A stretch of 64,000 nucleotides of DNA. Origin: Cytobacillus oceanisediminis (GTDB taxonomy: Bacteria > Bacillota > Bacilli > Bacillales > Cytobacillaceae). Below, one piece after another: positions 52,288 to 61,245 of the stretch (positions within the stretch are counted from its first letter, which is position 1; each line of letters opens with the position of its first letter). The stretch covers positions 62,001-126,000 of the forward strand of contig NZ_SOEE01000006.1 of NCBI RefSeq assembly GCF_004366035.1, given 5' to 3'. Under the pieces are notes generated by a model. It did not search any database. It saw nothing but the letters and a program-made list of their open reading frames with translations, and was not told where the DNA came from. A program made the position numbers and the translations under genes.

Positions 52288-53784
52288 ATGAGTACAGAGG
52301 TTAATAGCCAGAAAACTGAGGTCGTCAATGCTGGTGCAGAAACTTTTTACAATTATATTGGCGGGGAATGGGTTCCTTCTGTGACAGGGGAGACGTATCC
52401 GAGTGTGAATCCAGCCAATACAGATGGGGTACTGGGTTACTTTCAGAAGTCGAATGAGATTGATGTGCAAAAAGCAATCGAGAGTGCAAAGAGGGCTTTT
52501 CCCAAATGGAAAAATACATCTCCAATCAGCCGTGGGGACATCCTTTTTAAACTGATCTTTCTCATCCAGCAGGAAAAAGAGGAATTAGCAGAAATCATTA
52601 CGAAGGAAGTCGGCAAAACGATCGAGGCAGCCCGAAAGGAAGTGGAGGCTACGGTTCAGGCTCTGAAGCACTTCAGCGGAGAGGCTAACCGGATCTCAGG
52701 CGAAACCGTTCCTGCGATTGACCCTAAAACCTTTGCCTGCACGATTCAGGAGCCGCTGGGAGTGGTGGCTGTCGTTACGCCATTCAATTTTCCGCTCGGA
52801 ATTGCCATTTATAAAATTGCGCCTTCCATGCTGGCGGGAAATACGATCATCTATAAGGCTGCAAGTGACACGTCTCTAATCGCAGTGAAGGTAGTAGAGC
52901 TGTTTGAAAAGGCTGGAATGCCAGCTGGCGTGCTGAATATGATCACGGGCCCGGGCTCTGTTGTGGGAGAAGAGCTTGGAACCAATCCGGAAATTAAGGC
53001 CGTCTCGTTTACAGGCTCCTCTGATGTGGGCATCCATTTTGGCAAGCTTGTGACAGCCCATGGCGGAAAAATGCAGGCTGAAATGGGCGGAAAGAATGCG
53101 ACGATCATTCTGGAGGACGCCAATCTGGAAGAGGCTGTCCAGAGTGTGGTCATCAGCGGATTTTATAATAACGGCCAAAGCTGTACGGGAACCAGCCGTG
53201 TGATTGTGCCCCGGTCTATTTCCCGAAAGGTCATTGAGCTGCTAGTTGAAAAAGCGAAGCAAGTAAAGGTCGGCAATGGGGTTAAGGAAGGATATGACAA
53301 CGGTGCGGTTGCAAATAAGCATCAATTGAATACGTATCTCCATTATGTAAATAGCGCCATCGAGGAAGGAGCGGTGCTTGAATATGGAGGAAAGCAGCTG
53401 ACAGATGGCGATATGGCGAATGGCTATTTCGTCGCTCCGACTGTTTTCAGTAAAGTTACGAAGGAATTTACAATCGCCCAAGAAGAGATTTTCGGGCCGG
53501 TTGTGGCAGTGATGGAAGTGGATTCTTACGAAGAGGCGATTGAGCTTGCAAATGATACGGAATTTGGCTTGTCATCCGCCATTTTTACGAATGACCTTCA
53601 GAAGGCATTCGATTTTGTCCGGAAAATTGAAACAGGCGTCACGCACGTGAATATCCCATCCAACCATTATGAAAACCAGCTCCCGTTTGGCGGCAAAAAA
53701 ACATCCAGCATCGGGCCGCGTGAACAGGGCAGCACGGCATTGGATTTCTGGCTGGATACTAAGACCGTTTATATTAAACCTTAA
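52288..53784 (+). CDS. Aldehyde dehydrogenase family enzyme (ketoglutaric-semialdehyde-dehydrogenase-like)
   Basis: A 498-residue NAD(P)-dependent enzyme. VVTPFNFPLGI, the glycine motif FTGSSDVG, the general-base Glu in AEMGGKNAT and the catalytic Cys in NNGQSCTGTSR are all intact. The sequence resembles the 2,5-dioxovalerate / semialdehyde group (B. subtilis YcbD type). It oxidises a semialdehyde to an acid. AAGGAG precedes the ATG. It starts a unit with a hydroxyacid dehydrogenase 11 bases later. Confidence 0.88.
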   Translation: MSTEVNSQKTEVVNAGAETFYNYIGGEWVPSVTGETYPSVNPANTDGVLGYFQKSNEIDVQKAIESAKRAFPKWKNTSPISRGDILFKLIFLIQQEKEELAEIITKEVGKTIEAARKEVEATVQALKHFSGEANRISGETVPAIDPKTFACTIQEPLGVVAVVTPFNFPLGIAIYKIAPSMLAGNTIIYKAASDTSLIAVKVVELFEKAGMPAGVLNMITGPGSVVGEELGTNPEIKAVSFTGSSDVGIHFGKLVTAHGGKMQAEMGGKNATIILEDANLEEAVQSVVISGFYNNGQSCTGTSRVIVPRSISRKVIELLVEKAKQVKVGNGVKEGYDNGAVANKHQLNTYLHYVNSAIEEGAVLEYGGKQLTDGDMANGYFVAPTVFSKVTKEFTIAQEEIFGPVVAVMEVDSYEEAIELANDTEFGLSSAIFTNDLQKAFDFVRKIETGVTHVNIPSNHYENQLPFGGKKTSSIGPREQGSTALDFWLDTKTVYIKP

Positions 53785-53795
53785 GGAGGGAGAGG

Positions 53796-54656
53796 ATGAA
53801 AAACATAGGCGTAATTGGCTGCGGGGCCATGGGAAAGGGCCTTGTGAAAAATTTAATCAATAACGGGTATAAGGTGTATGCTTATGATCCAAGTCAGGAT
53901 GCACTGGCGATATGCGAGGCGCTGGGGGCCATTCCCCAGCCTTCTCCATTTGAGGCAGCAAGACAGGCGGATCTAGTCATTTCTTCATTGCCTGGACCAA
54001 GTATTGTGAGAGATGTTATGATGGGTGGAAGCGGAGTCTTTTCTGCTTTAAAGCCTCATAGTTTTGTGCTGGATATGAGCACTATTGACCCAAAAACAGC
54101 CCAGGAATTGAATCAGGCTGCAAAGGAGCAAGGCATCCATTTTTATGACTGCCCGTTAAGCGGGGGACCAAAGGGTGCTGATGCCGGTACGCTGACCATA
54201 ATGGTTGGGGGAGACGATAGATATTTGCCGGACATTCGCCCGGTCCTGGAGAGCATAGGAAAGGATATCTTTCTGCTCGGTCCTTCAGGATCAGGCCAGG
54301 TGGCAAAGCTGTGCCATAATATGCTGGTTGCTTTAACGACTGCAGGCCTGGGAGAGGTCCTTGCAGTGGGGGAGAAAGCAGGTGTCAGCCGATCTCAGCT
54401 GTCAGAAGTCATTCAAAGCGGGTCTGCGCATAATCGCGTCCTGACCGTATTCGGTGAAAATATCCTTCAGCATACATACGAGAATGTGCTGTTCAGCCTG
54501 GAGCACATGAATAAGGATATTCACTTATACAAAGAAACAGCTGAATTTTATAGCGAAGATTCTCCTTTGGGTCAGCTGGTGTGCGATATCTATGAAAAGG
54601 CAATGGAGCAAGGGAAGGGCAAGCTTGATTCTTCCGCCGTGTGCGGATCTATCTAG
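53796..54656 (+). CDS. 3-hydroxyisobutyrate / tartronate-semialdehyde-type dehydrogenase
   Basis: A 286-residue NAD(P)-binding beta-hydroxyacid dehydrogenase. Rossmann motif GCGAMGKGLVKNLINNGY, substrate motif DCPLSGGPKGADAGTLTIMVGG, catalytic Lys in GSGQVAKLCHNML. It reduces a semialdehyde or oxidises a beta-hydroxy acid; the exact substrate cannot be read. Its neighbours (semialdehyde dehydrogenase before, glycolate oxidase later) favour C3-C5 hydroxy acid metabolism. Confidence 0.87.
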   Translation: MKNIGVIGCGAMGKGLVKNLINNGYKVYAYDPSQDALAICEALGAIPQPSPFEAARQADLVISSLPGPSIVRDVMMGGSGVFSALKPHSFVLDMSTIDPKTAQELNQAAKEQGIHFYDCPLSGGPKGADAGTLTIMVGGDDRYLPDIRPVLESIGKDIFLLGPSGSGQVAKLCHNMLVALTTAGLGEVLAVGEKAGVSRSQLSEVIQSGSAHNRVLTVFGENILQHTYENVLFSLEHMNKDIHLYKETAEFYSEDSPLGQLVCDIYEKAMEQGKGKLDSSAVCGSI

Positions 54657-54682
54657 TAATCTTTTAATCTAGGGGGGGAAAC

Positions 54683-55504
54683 ATGAAAAACGAAAAGACA
54701 GAAATTTTAAAAGATTGGCGCTTGCATGCCGTTGTGCTAGTTCTGGTTGCGGCCACAGAAGCGATTGGACAGATCAGCTTTAAAGTAGGCGCAGGGGTGA
54801 TTCTGCTGCTGCCTATGCTTTATGCTTTTTTCCTGGGGCTCGGTCTTTACTTCACTCCGCTTATTAAGGAGAAACAGGCTAAAAATGCAGAGCCCCTCAT
54901 CGTGCTCGGGGTTACTCTATTAATTGCGAAAATTGGCGTAACGATTGGGCCGCAAATCGAGGCAATCATTGCGGCGGGGCCATCATTATTGCTGCAGGAA
55001 CTTGGTAACTTGGGTACGATCTTATTAGCACTGCCAGTGGCCATTTTTCTTGGCTTTAAAAGAGAAGCCATTGGCATGACCCACTCGATTGGCCGGGAGC
55101 CGAACGTCGGGCTGATTATGAATAAATACGGATTTGATTCGCCAGAAGGAAGAGGAGTAATGGCTATTTATATTTTCGGTACTGTGTTTGGTGCTGCCTT
55201 CCTGGGATTGATTTCCGGATTCCTGGCCACCATTACTCCGCTCCATCCGCTATCTTTTGCGATGGCATCAGGGGTAGGAAGCGGCAGCATGATGGCGGCT
55301 GCCAGCGGATCGCTTGTCGCTGCCTTCCCTGAAATGGAAGCGCAGATTGTTGCCTTCGCAGGCGCCAGTAACCTGCTTTCTCTTTCAACAGGTCTGTATG
55401 CCAGTATTTTCATTGGATTGCCTCTCACTGAAAAGCTGTACAGCATCATGATGAAACGCAAAGAGAAAAAGGCTGCGGACAAAGGGGGAGATATCCATGC
55501 TTAA
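54683..55504 (+). CDS. DUF3100 integral membrane protein
   Basis: A 273-residue protein with about eight helices. It has the DUF3100 pattern with IGPQIEAIIAAGPSLLLQELGNLGTI, REPNVGLIMNKYGFDSPEGRG and the small-residue-rich ASGVGSGSMMAAASGSL. Function is unknown; the inverted-repeat look suggests a transporter. A GGGGGG site precedes the ATG. It overlaps the next small membrane gene by 8 bases, so the two probably form one complex. Confidence 0.75.
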   Translation: MKNEKTEILKDWRLHAVVLVLVAATEAIGQISFKVGAGVILLLPMLYAFFLGLGLYFTPLIKEKQAKNAEPLIVLGVTLLIAKIGVTIGPQIEAIIAAGPSLLLQELGNLGTILLALPVAIFLGFKREAIGMTHSIGREPNVGLIMNKYGFDSPEGRGVMAIYIFGTVFGAAFLGLISGFLATITPLHPLSFAMASGVGSGSMMAAASGSLVAAFPEMEAQIVAFAGASNLLSLSTGLYASIFIGLPLTEKLYSIMMKRKEKKAADKGGDIHA

Positions 55505-55949
55505 AAATATAACAGAGTGGTTCCTGATTTTAGGTATATTCGGACTTTCAGCGCTGATCGGCAACTGGGTAGGCTACGATATCCTGCCGTCTGCAGCCAT
55601 TCCGGGCATGCTTGTTTTAATTGTCATCAGTGTGCTGGGTCTGGTTCTTGAAAAAGTGCTGCCTGGCAATATCCCGAGCGTCGGATATATCGGTATTATC
55701 GGAATCATCGTTTCCATTCCAGGAGTACCGGGATCTGAATATGTTGTCGAATGGACCACTCAGGTCAATATTTTGGCTCTTGCTACCCCAATTCTGGCTT
55801 ATGCGGGCATCTCAATCGGAAAGAACTGGGCTGACTTTTCCAAGCTGGGATGGAGAAGCATTATTGTTGCAGTCTTTGTGTTCTTCGGTACTTTCATCGG
55901 ATCTGCAGTAATTGCTGAGATTATTTTACGTATGCAGGGGATTATTTGA
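55497..55949 (+). CDS. Small membrane partner of the DUF3100 protein
   Basis: A 150-residue protein with four to five helices (WFLILGIFGLSALIGNWVGYDI, then AIPGMLVLIVISVLGLVLEKVLP, VGYIGIIGIIVSIPGV, and a C-terminal pair). I do not recognise a named family. The overlap with the DUF3100 gene and matching hydrophobic design suggest a two-part transporter importing the substrate of this catabolic region. Confidence 0.65.
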   Translation: MLKNITEWFLILGIFGLSALIGNWVGYDILPSAAIPGMLVLIVISVLGLVLEKVLPGNIPSVGYIGIIGIIVSIPGVPGSEYVVEWTTQVNILALATPILAYAGISIGKNWADFSKLGWRSIIVAVFVFFGTFIGSAVIAEIILRMQGII

Positions 55950-55957
55950 TGTTTTTG

Positions 55958-55988
55958 GCCTGGCAGGTGGATATCTGCCGGGCTTTTT
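55958..55988 (+). terminator. Terminator after the DUF3100 pair
   Basis: GCCTGGCAG / CTGCCGGGC stem (one wobble), 8-base loop, then TTTTT. Confidence 0.7.
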
Positions 55989-56021
55989 GCTCTGCATCAG
56001 TTATTTTTTAGTACTGCCTCA

Positions 56022-56138
56022 AAATATATCGCCACTTTTACAGGTTTATCGGTCAGATTTGACATTTATCGGTTACTTTTTTGATATATCGGTCAAAAAT
56101 GCCACTTTATCGGTCAGATTTCCGATATATCGGTCACT
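56022..56138. repeat. Phased short-repeat array 3, core TATCGGTCA every 20-21 bp
   Basis: Six cores; the ATC of each begins at 56028, 56048, 56068, 56088, 56109 and 56129: steps of 20, 20, 20, 21 and 20. The sequence alternates between TTTATCGGT and GATATATCGGTCA flavours. It lies between the terminator of the DUF3100 pair and the M20 hydrolase gene. Confidence 0.85.
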
Positions 56139-56202
56139 TCGCGTTCCATCAGCAATCTATTAATCTCACAGAGAAAAAAACAAATTAGAAAGAGTGAAAA
56201 CC

Positions 56203-57489
56203 ATGAACCTTTATCAACAGTTAATAAAAGATTATAATCAGGAACTGACCCACTCAGGTGTAAACGGCGAAAGATTGGCCTCAAGACTTGAAGAGCTTTC
56301 AGTGATAGGCCTCATGGTTAGCGGCGGGGTGACTCGCCCGGGTTATTCTGCCGAAGAGAAAGAAGCGAAAGAGCTAGTAATCAAGTGGATGAAAAACGCT
56401 GGTCTTACCGTGACATCAGATGGAGCAGGAAATGTTTTTGGACGACTCGCAGGAAAAACAGAAGGACCTTCAATCGCTTCCGGTTCACATGTTGACAGTG
56501 TTCCAAATGGGGGGCACTTCGATGGGCCGTTAGGGGTTCTCTCAGCATTGGAAGTTGCAGAGTCATGGAAAGAAACAGGTTACATACCGGAGAAGCCGTA
56601 TGAGGTTGTGATATTTTCAGATGAAGAGGGTTCGAGATTCAAGAGCAGCTTAACAGGCAGCCGGGCATTTATGGGTCAGCTGAGGCCGGAAGAATTAGAT
56701 AGCCTGCGGGATGAAAATGGCAAGTCGTTTCGCGATGTATTGAATGAATATGGCAGCAGTGCGGAAGAGTGCTTAAAGGCAGGAGAAAATAGACCTGAAA
56801 TCGAAACCTTTGTGGAAGTCCATATTGAGCAGGGGAAGGTGCTGGAAAGAGAGAATCAGCCAGTTGGAGTGGTAAAAGGCATTGCAGGGCCAGCCTCGCT
56901 GGAGGTTACCTTTACAGGAGAAGCTGGACATGCAGGAAATACACCGATGGCTGGTCGAAAAGATCCGCTTGTGGCTGCCTCATTGTTTGTAGCTGCCATT
57001 GAGAATTTCCCAAAGCAGGTCAGTGATACAGCTGTTGCCACTGTCGGCAAACTGAACGTGCATCCAAATGGCTTCAACGTCATTGCCCAGAAAGTAATAC
57101 TAACCGTTGATATCAGGGATATTTTTGAAGAATCCCGGGATCAGCTGCTTGATCAAATTAAAACCAATGCGGTGAAAATAGCAGAGGAGCGAAGTATCGG
57201 TGTGCAAATGAAGCTGAATGCCAAAATTAAACCTCTGCCAATTAATGAAAGCCTGCAGGCTGGTATTGCAGAATCCCTTGGGAAGTTCAATATTAATCCT
57301 GTTTACATCCCGAGCGGAGCCGGCCATGACACGATGATCGTCGGAACGGAAATGCCAGCAGCCATGCTGTTTGTCCGCAGCAGGGATGGCATCAGCCACA
57401 ATCCGCAGGAATGGACGTCATTAAATGACTGTGTATATGGTGTACATGTTTTAAAGGATTTTGTTGAAGGGCTTATGAAAAAACAATAA
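56203..57489 (+). CDS. M20-family Zn-dependent amidohydrolase (allantoate / N-carbamoyl-amino-acid hydrolase type)
   Basis: A protein of about 428 residues. Metal-site motifs are SGSHVDSVPNGGHFDGPLGVL, FSDEEGSRF and VEVHIEQG; the dimerisation domain sits in the middle (GEAGHAGNTPMAGRKDP). This is the AllC / hydantoin-utilisation / beta-ureidopropionase layout, hydrolysing carbamoyl or ureido bonds. A PucR-type regulator upstream would fit purine or allantoin breakdown. ATG at 56203 chosen; the GTG at 56194 is an alternative. Confidence 0.88.
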   Translation: MNLYQQLIKDYNQELTHSGVNGERLASRLEELSVIGLMVSGGVTRPGYSAEEKEAKELVIKWMKNAGLTVTSDGAGNVFGRLAGKTEGPSIASGSHVDSVPNGGHFDGPLGVLSALEVAESWKETGYIPEKPYEVVIFSDEEGSRFKSSLTGSRAFMGQLRPEELDSLRDENGKSFRDVLNEYGSSAEECLKAGENRPEIETFVEVHIEQGKVLERENQPVGVVKGIAGPASLEVTFTGEAGHAGNTPMAGRKDPLVAASLFVAAIENFPKQVSDTAVATVGKLNVHPNGFNVIAQKVILTVDIRDIFEESRDQLLDQIKTNAVKIAEERSIGVQMKLNAKIKPLPINESLQAGIAESLGKFNINPVYIPSGAGHDTMIVGTEMPAAMLFVRSRDGISHNPQEWTSLNDCVYGVHVLKDFVEGLMKKQ

Positions 57490-57504
57490 AAAGGAGAAAT
57501 CCTC

Positions 57505-58002
57505 ATGATCATCCGCCACTTAAAACCAGCAGACGCCGAGGCCCTGGCCAACCTGATCACACAAACAGAAAACGAATCAGACTACATGCTTTTCGAGCCA
57601 GGTGAAAGAAAGACGTCAGCCGAGGCACAAAGAAAAAGAATTGAAGCCATTGAAAAAGAAGATCATTCGACCATCATCACAGCGGAAAAAGATAACCGAT
57701 TGATCGGCTTTGTAATGGCCATTGGCGGTGCGGCAAGGAGGAATAAGCACTCAGCCTATCTCGTTGCAGGAATCCTCAGCGAACACAGAGGCCAGGGGAT
57801 TGGCACGAAGCTCTTTGAAGAGCTTGACCGCTGGGCGCGTAAACACGATATCCACAGGCTGGAACTTACAGTTGTTATCCGTAATCAGGCAGGTGTCTCC
57901 CTTTATCAAAAGGCGGGATTCCAGATTGAAGGCACTAAAAAACATTCGCTTTTGATAAACGGTGAATTTGTCGATGAATACTATATGGGTAAGCTGTTAT
58001 AA
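57505..58002 (+). CDS. GNAT-family N-acetyltransferase
   Basis: A 165-residue protein with the acetyl-CoA motif AGILSEHRGQGIGTKLFEELDRWARKH and the C-terminal NQAGVSLYQKAGFQIEGTKKHSLLINGEFVDEYYMGKL, the pattern of Bacillus GNATs that act on amino acids or small amines. AAAAGGAG precedes the ATG, 15 bases after the hydrolase stop, so it is co-transcribed. Target unknown. Confidence 0.88.
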   Translation: MIIRHLKPADAEALANLITQTENESDYMLFEPGERKTSAEAQRKRIEAIEKEDHSTIITAEKDNRLIGFVMAIGGAARRNKHSAYLVAGILSEHRGQGIGTKLFEELDRWARKHDIHRLELTVVIRNQAGVSLYQKAGFQIEGTKKHSLLINGEFVDEYYMGKLL

Positions 58003-58003
58003 A

Positions 58004-58047
58004 AGAAAGGCCATTTTCTCTGTGCAGAAAATGGCCTTTCTTTATTT
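58004..58047 (+). terminator. Terminator after the M20-GNAT unit
   Basis: A perfect 16-bp stem AGAAAGGCCATTTTCT / AGAAAATGGCCTTTCT, 6-base loop, then TTATTT. Confidence 0.85.
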
Positions 58048-58168
58048 GTAACACTGCCAGGTAAAATCTCCTATTTTATCAAATGAAAATCCCGCTATAT
58101 CATGGGGTGAGGCTATACTATTTCACGAAATAAAACAAAAAATCAGAATTTTAATTGAATTCAAAACC

Positions 58169-58213
58169 TATAATCTTGTATACTTGTAATACAAGTTTTG
58201 AAAAGCGCTTACA
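58169..58213 (+). promoter_or_regulatory. Control region of the TAXI-TRAP operon: -10 box, GntR-type dyad, cre-like site
   Basis: TATAAT (58169-58174) without a clear -35. Just downstream is ACTTGTA-A-TACAAGT (58182-58196), which fits the FadR/GntR pattern TNGTNNNACNA, and a catabolite-response-like GAAAAGCGCTTACA (58200-58213). Repression by the GntR protein encoded at 61246, and by CcpA, is a reasonable reading. Confidence 0.5.
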
Positions 58214-58237
58214 TTCTTATTGGAAAGGGAGGATATT

Positions 58238-59254
58238 ATGATTCGAAAAAAGTGGAAGATTATCATATCGGTCCTGACACTAGTCTTTATTGCCATTGTT
58301 GGCGTGCGGACAGCGGCCGAGAACAAGGATAAAAAATTCGTATCTGTCGCCACCGCTTCAACAGGAGGTACATATTACCCGATTGGGGTTGGAATGGCCA
58401 ATGTATGGAGCAGCCATTTAAAGGGTGAGAAAATCCAGGCAAGCGGCCAGTCCTCTGCCGGATCCATTGAAAATATTGAACTTCTGCGTGAAGGGGAAGC
58501 GCAGCTTGCCATTCTTCAGGGGTTAATTTCGTCCCAGGCCTATGCCGGAGATGGTTCCTTTAAAGGGAAACGCTATGAGGATCTCCGCACAATCTCCATG
58601 CTCTGGCCGAATGTAGAGCATTTCGTGCTGATGAACAGCAAGATTGAAAGCGGAACCATCGATGATATTAAAGGAACGCAATTTTCTGTTGGGCCGCAGG
58701 CAAGCGGTACGGAGCAATCCACGGTCGTGATGATGGATGGCCTTGGTCTAACGAAAAAGGATATTTCTCCTGAGTATCTTGGCTACAGTGACACGGTTTC
58801 GGCGATGCGTGACGGTAGATTGGATGGAGGCTCGCTTCCGGCAGGAATCCCGATTTCCGCTGTAACAGATATGTATGCAAGTAATGTCAAAGCGTCGATT
58901 TTGGAAGTAACTGATGAGCAGCTGGATGCCATTAATGGAGTATCTGACAGCTGGTACCGCTATGTGATTCCTGGAGGGACCTATCCCCGCATTGACAAAG
59001 ATATCAACACCATTGCCCAGCCGAACCTTTTATCCACAACAAAAGAAATGGATGAAGAAACCATCTATATTTTAACCAAAACACTCTATGAAAATCTGGA
59101 TGAAATGTATGAGGTTCATAGCTCTGCAAAGGAAATGACACTGGAAACGGCACTCGATGGCGTATCTGTTCCATTGCATGCCGGAGCCTATAGATATTTT
59201 AAAGAAGCAGGTCTTGATATACCTGAAAATCTAATTCCGCCGGAAGCGAAGTAA
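58238..59254 (+). CDS. TAXI-family TRAP transporter solute-binding protein
   Basis: A 338-residue protein with an N-terminal membrane anchor/signal (IIISVLTLVFIAIVGV) and no lipobox Cys. The mature part has the TAXI signature VATASTGGTYYPIGVGMANVWSSH and GSIENIELLREGEAQLAILQG. It captures a dicarboxylate- or hydroxy-acid-like ligand outside and delivers it to the fused permease encoded 13 bases later. GGGAGG precedes the ATG at 58238. Confidence 0.9.
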   Translation: MIRKKWKIIISVLTLVFIAIVGVRTAAENKDKKFVSVATASTGGTYYPIGVGMANVWSSHLKGEKIQASGQSSAGSIENIELLREGEAQLAILQGLISSQAYAGDGSFKGKRYEDLRTISMLWPNVEHFVLMNSKIESGTIDDIKGTQFSVGPQASGTEQSTVVMMDGLGLTKKDISPEYLGYSDTVSAMRDGRLDGGSLPAGIPISAVTDMYASNVKASILEVTDEQLDAINGVSDSWYRYVIPGGTYPRIDKDINTIAQPNLLSTTKEMDEETIYILTKTLYENLDEMYEVHSSAKEMTLETALDGVSVPLHAGAYRYFKEAGLDIPENLIPPEAK

Positions 59255-59267
59255 AGGAGGGAAAACG

Positions 59268-61232
59268 ATGACAAAATCAACAAGCGAACCAATTGTACAG
59301 TCAGCCGATCTGGATAAAGAAGCAGGGGGCGGCATACGTCTGCTGGAGGGTCCATACAAAAAAGCGGCTGCCATTATCGCAGTATTGTTTTCTGTTTTTG
59401 CCATTTATTCCAATGGATTATCCAATATTCAAGAGATTTATAGAAACCTGATTTTCCTGGGCATCCTTTTGGTTATGACTTTTTTCTATTATCCGGCCGG
59501 AAAATCTTCTAATCAAAAAAGGTTTACAGCCCCTGATTATATATTTGCGGCACTTGCCATTGCAGGTCTTGGCTACCTGCTCCTGAATTACACAACGATT
59601 CATGTGGATCGGGGCTCCCAGCCGATTATGATTGACTATGTCTTTGGAGCCATTACGATCATCGTCCTCCTCGAAGCTTCGAGACGGGCTGTTGGGATCT
59701 TTATCCCAATCCTTTGTGGAGGAGCTATTGTATATGCTCTGTTTGGCACATACTTCCCTTGGATTTTCGGACATGCCGGCTTTTCACTGGAACGCCTTCT
59801 ATACCGTCTTTATATGACGACTGAGGGTGTGCTGGGATTAACGCTTTCGACGGCATCCACGTTCATCGTCATGTTCGTCCTCTTTGGTGCCTTCCTGTCT
59901 GTGAGCGGTGCCACCCAGCTTTTCAATGATCTGGCTTTGGCCATTGCAGGCAGAAAGCGAGGGGGCCCTGCACAAGTAGCGGTCATCTCCAGCGCGCTGA
60001 CAGGATCTTTGAGCGGAAGTGCAGTGGCCAATGTTGCGACAACAGGAGCTTTTACGATTCCATTGATGAAATCCATTGGCCTTAAGCCAAAGTTTGCCGG
60101 TGCAGTAGAAGCGGCTGCTTCAACAGGCGGAATGATTATGCCGCCGATTATGGGTGCTGCGGCCTTCATTATGGCCGGTTTCCTTGGAATCTCTTATACG
60201 ACGGTCATCCTGGCAGCGATCATTCCAAGTTTTCTCTATTATATCGCATTGATTTTTGCCATTGATATTGAAGCGAAAAAACAAGGCCTGAAAGGCATCA
60301 GTAAAGAAAATATTCCGGATGTCGTCCAAATTCTGAAGGAACGCGGCGTCCTGCTTATTCCGATCATTGTTGTCATTACCACGCTATTAATGGGAAAGAC
60401 AGCTTTATTTGCCGGATTTGCCGGAATTGGTGCAGTCATTGTGGCGAGCTGGCTGGCAAAGGATAAATCTTCAAGAATCACAATCTCTAAAACAATTGAG
60501 GCTTTCATTGAAGGCGGAAGAGGGACAATTCAAGTCGGGATTGCCTGCGCAGCCATCGGAATCATCATCTGCGTTGTCACCATGACGGGAATTGGATCTA
60601 CATTAGCTTATAATATTGTCGAATTAACGGGCGGCCAGCTTTGGCTGATTTTAATCGTCGTCATGCTCACTTGCATCGTTTTAAGTATGGGGCTTCCATC
60701 CACAGCTCTTTACATCGTTGTTGCGGTTACCGCAGCTCCTGCACTTGTGGAAGCTGGCGTTAATCCAATCGCTGCACATTTCTTTGTGTTCTGGTTTGGT
60801 GCATTGTCCAACATTACGCCGCCAGTGGCTCTGGCATCATATACCGCAGCGGGACTGGCTGGCGCCAATGCGATGCAGACATCATGGGAGGCGCTTAGAA
60901 TTTCACTTCCGGGCTTTATAATCCCGTTCATGATTGCTTATAACCCTATTATTCTGCTTCAGGCAGCAGAGGGAGAAACGATATCCATTTTATCAGTAGC
61001 ACTTGTGGTCATCACAAGCACGCTGGGCATTTACGCCCTGGCAAGTTCACTTGGAAACTACCTGAATGCCAAGCTGACGATTGTTGAAAGAGTCTTAATG
61101 TTTGCCGGAGCTTTAATGCTGATTAAGCCAGGCATGATAACGGATATTGCCGGATTCGGACTTTGTGTGTTTGCGATTTTCTTCCATATCATCAGAGTTA
61201 AGAAAAGCAGTTCAGTCGAAATCACCATATAA
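59268..61232 (+). CDS. TRAP transporter permease, fused 4TM/12TM (DctQM-type)
   Basis: A 654-residue protein with some sixteen helices. A short N-terminal DctQ-like part is followed by the DctM core, with SGSAVANVATTGAFTIPLMKSIG, AAASTGGMIMPPIMGAAAFIMA and ALSNITPPVALASYTAAGLAG. It is a sodium-driven importer working with the TAXI protein. No separate DctQ gene is present, as usual for TAXI systems. GGAGGG lies 6 bases before the ATG. The GntR gene follows 13 bases later. Confidence 0.9.
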   Translation: MTKSTSEPIVQSADLDKEAGGGIRLLEGPYKKAAAIIAVLFSVFAIYSNGLSNIQEIYRNLIFLGILLVMTFFYYPAGKSSNQKRFTAPDYIFAALAIAGLGYLLLNYTTIHVDRGSQPIMIDYVFGAITIIVLLEASRRAVGIFIPILCGGAIVYALFGTYFPWIFGHAGFSLERLLYRLYMTTEGVLGLTLSTASTFIVMFVLFGAFLSVSGATQLFNDLALAIAGRKRGGPAQVAVISSALTGSLSGSAVANVATTGAFTIPLMKSIGLKPKFAGAVEAAASTGGMIMPPIMGAAAFIMAGFLGISYTTVILAAIIPSFLYYIALIFAIDIEAKKQGLKGISKENIPDVVQILKERGVLLIPIIVVITTLLMGKTALFAGFAGIGAVIVASWLAKDKSSRITISKTIEAFIEGGRGTIQVGIACAAIGIIICVVTMTGIGSTLAYNIVELTGGQLWLILIVVMLTCIVLSMGLPSTALYIVVAVTAAPALVEAGVNPIAAHFFVFWFGALSNITPPVALASYTAAGLAGANAMQTSWEALRISLPGFIIPFMIAYNPIILLQAAEGETISILSVALVVITSTLGIYALASSLGNYLNAKLTIVERVLMFAGALMLIKPGMITDIAGFGLCVFAIFFHIIRVKKSSSVEITI

Positions 61233-61245
61233 GGAGTTAACATCC

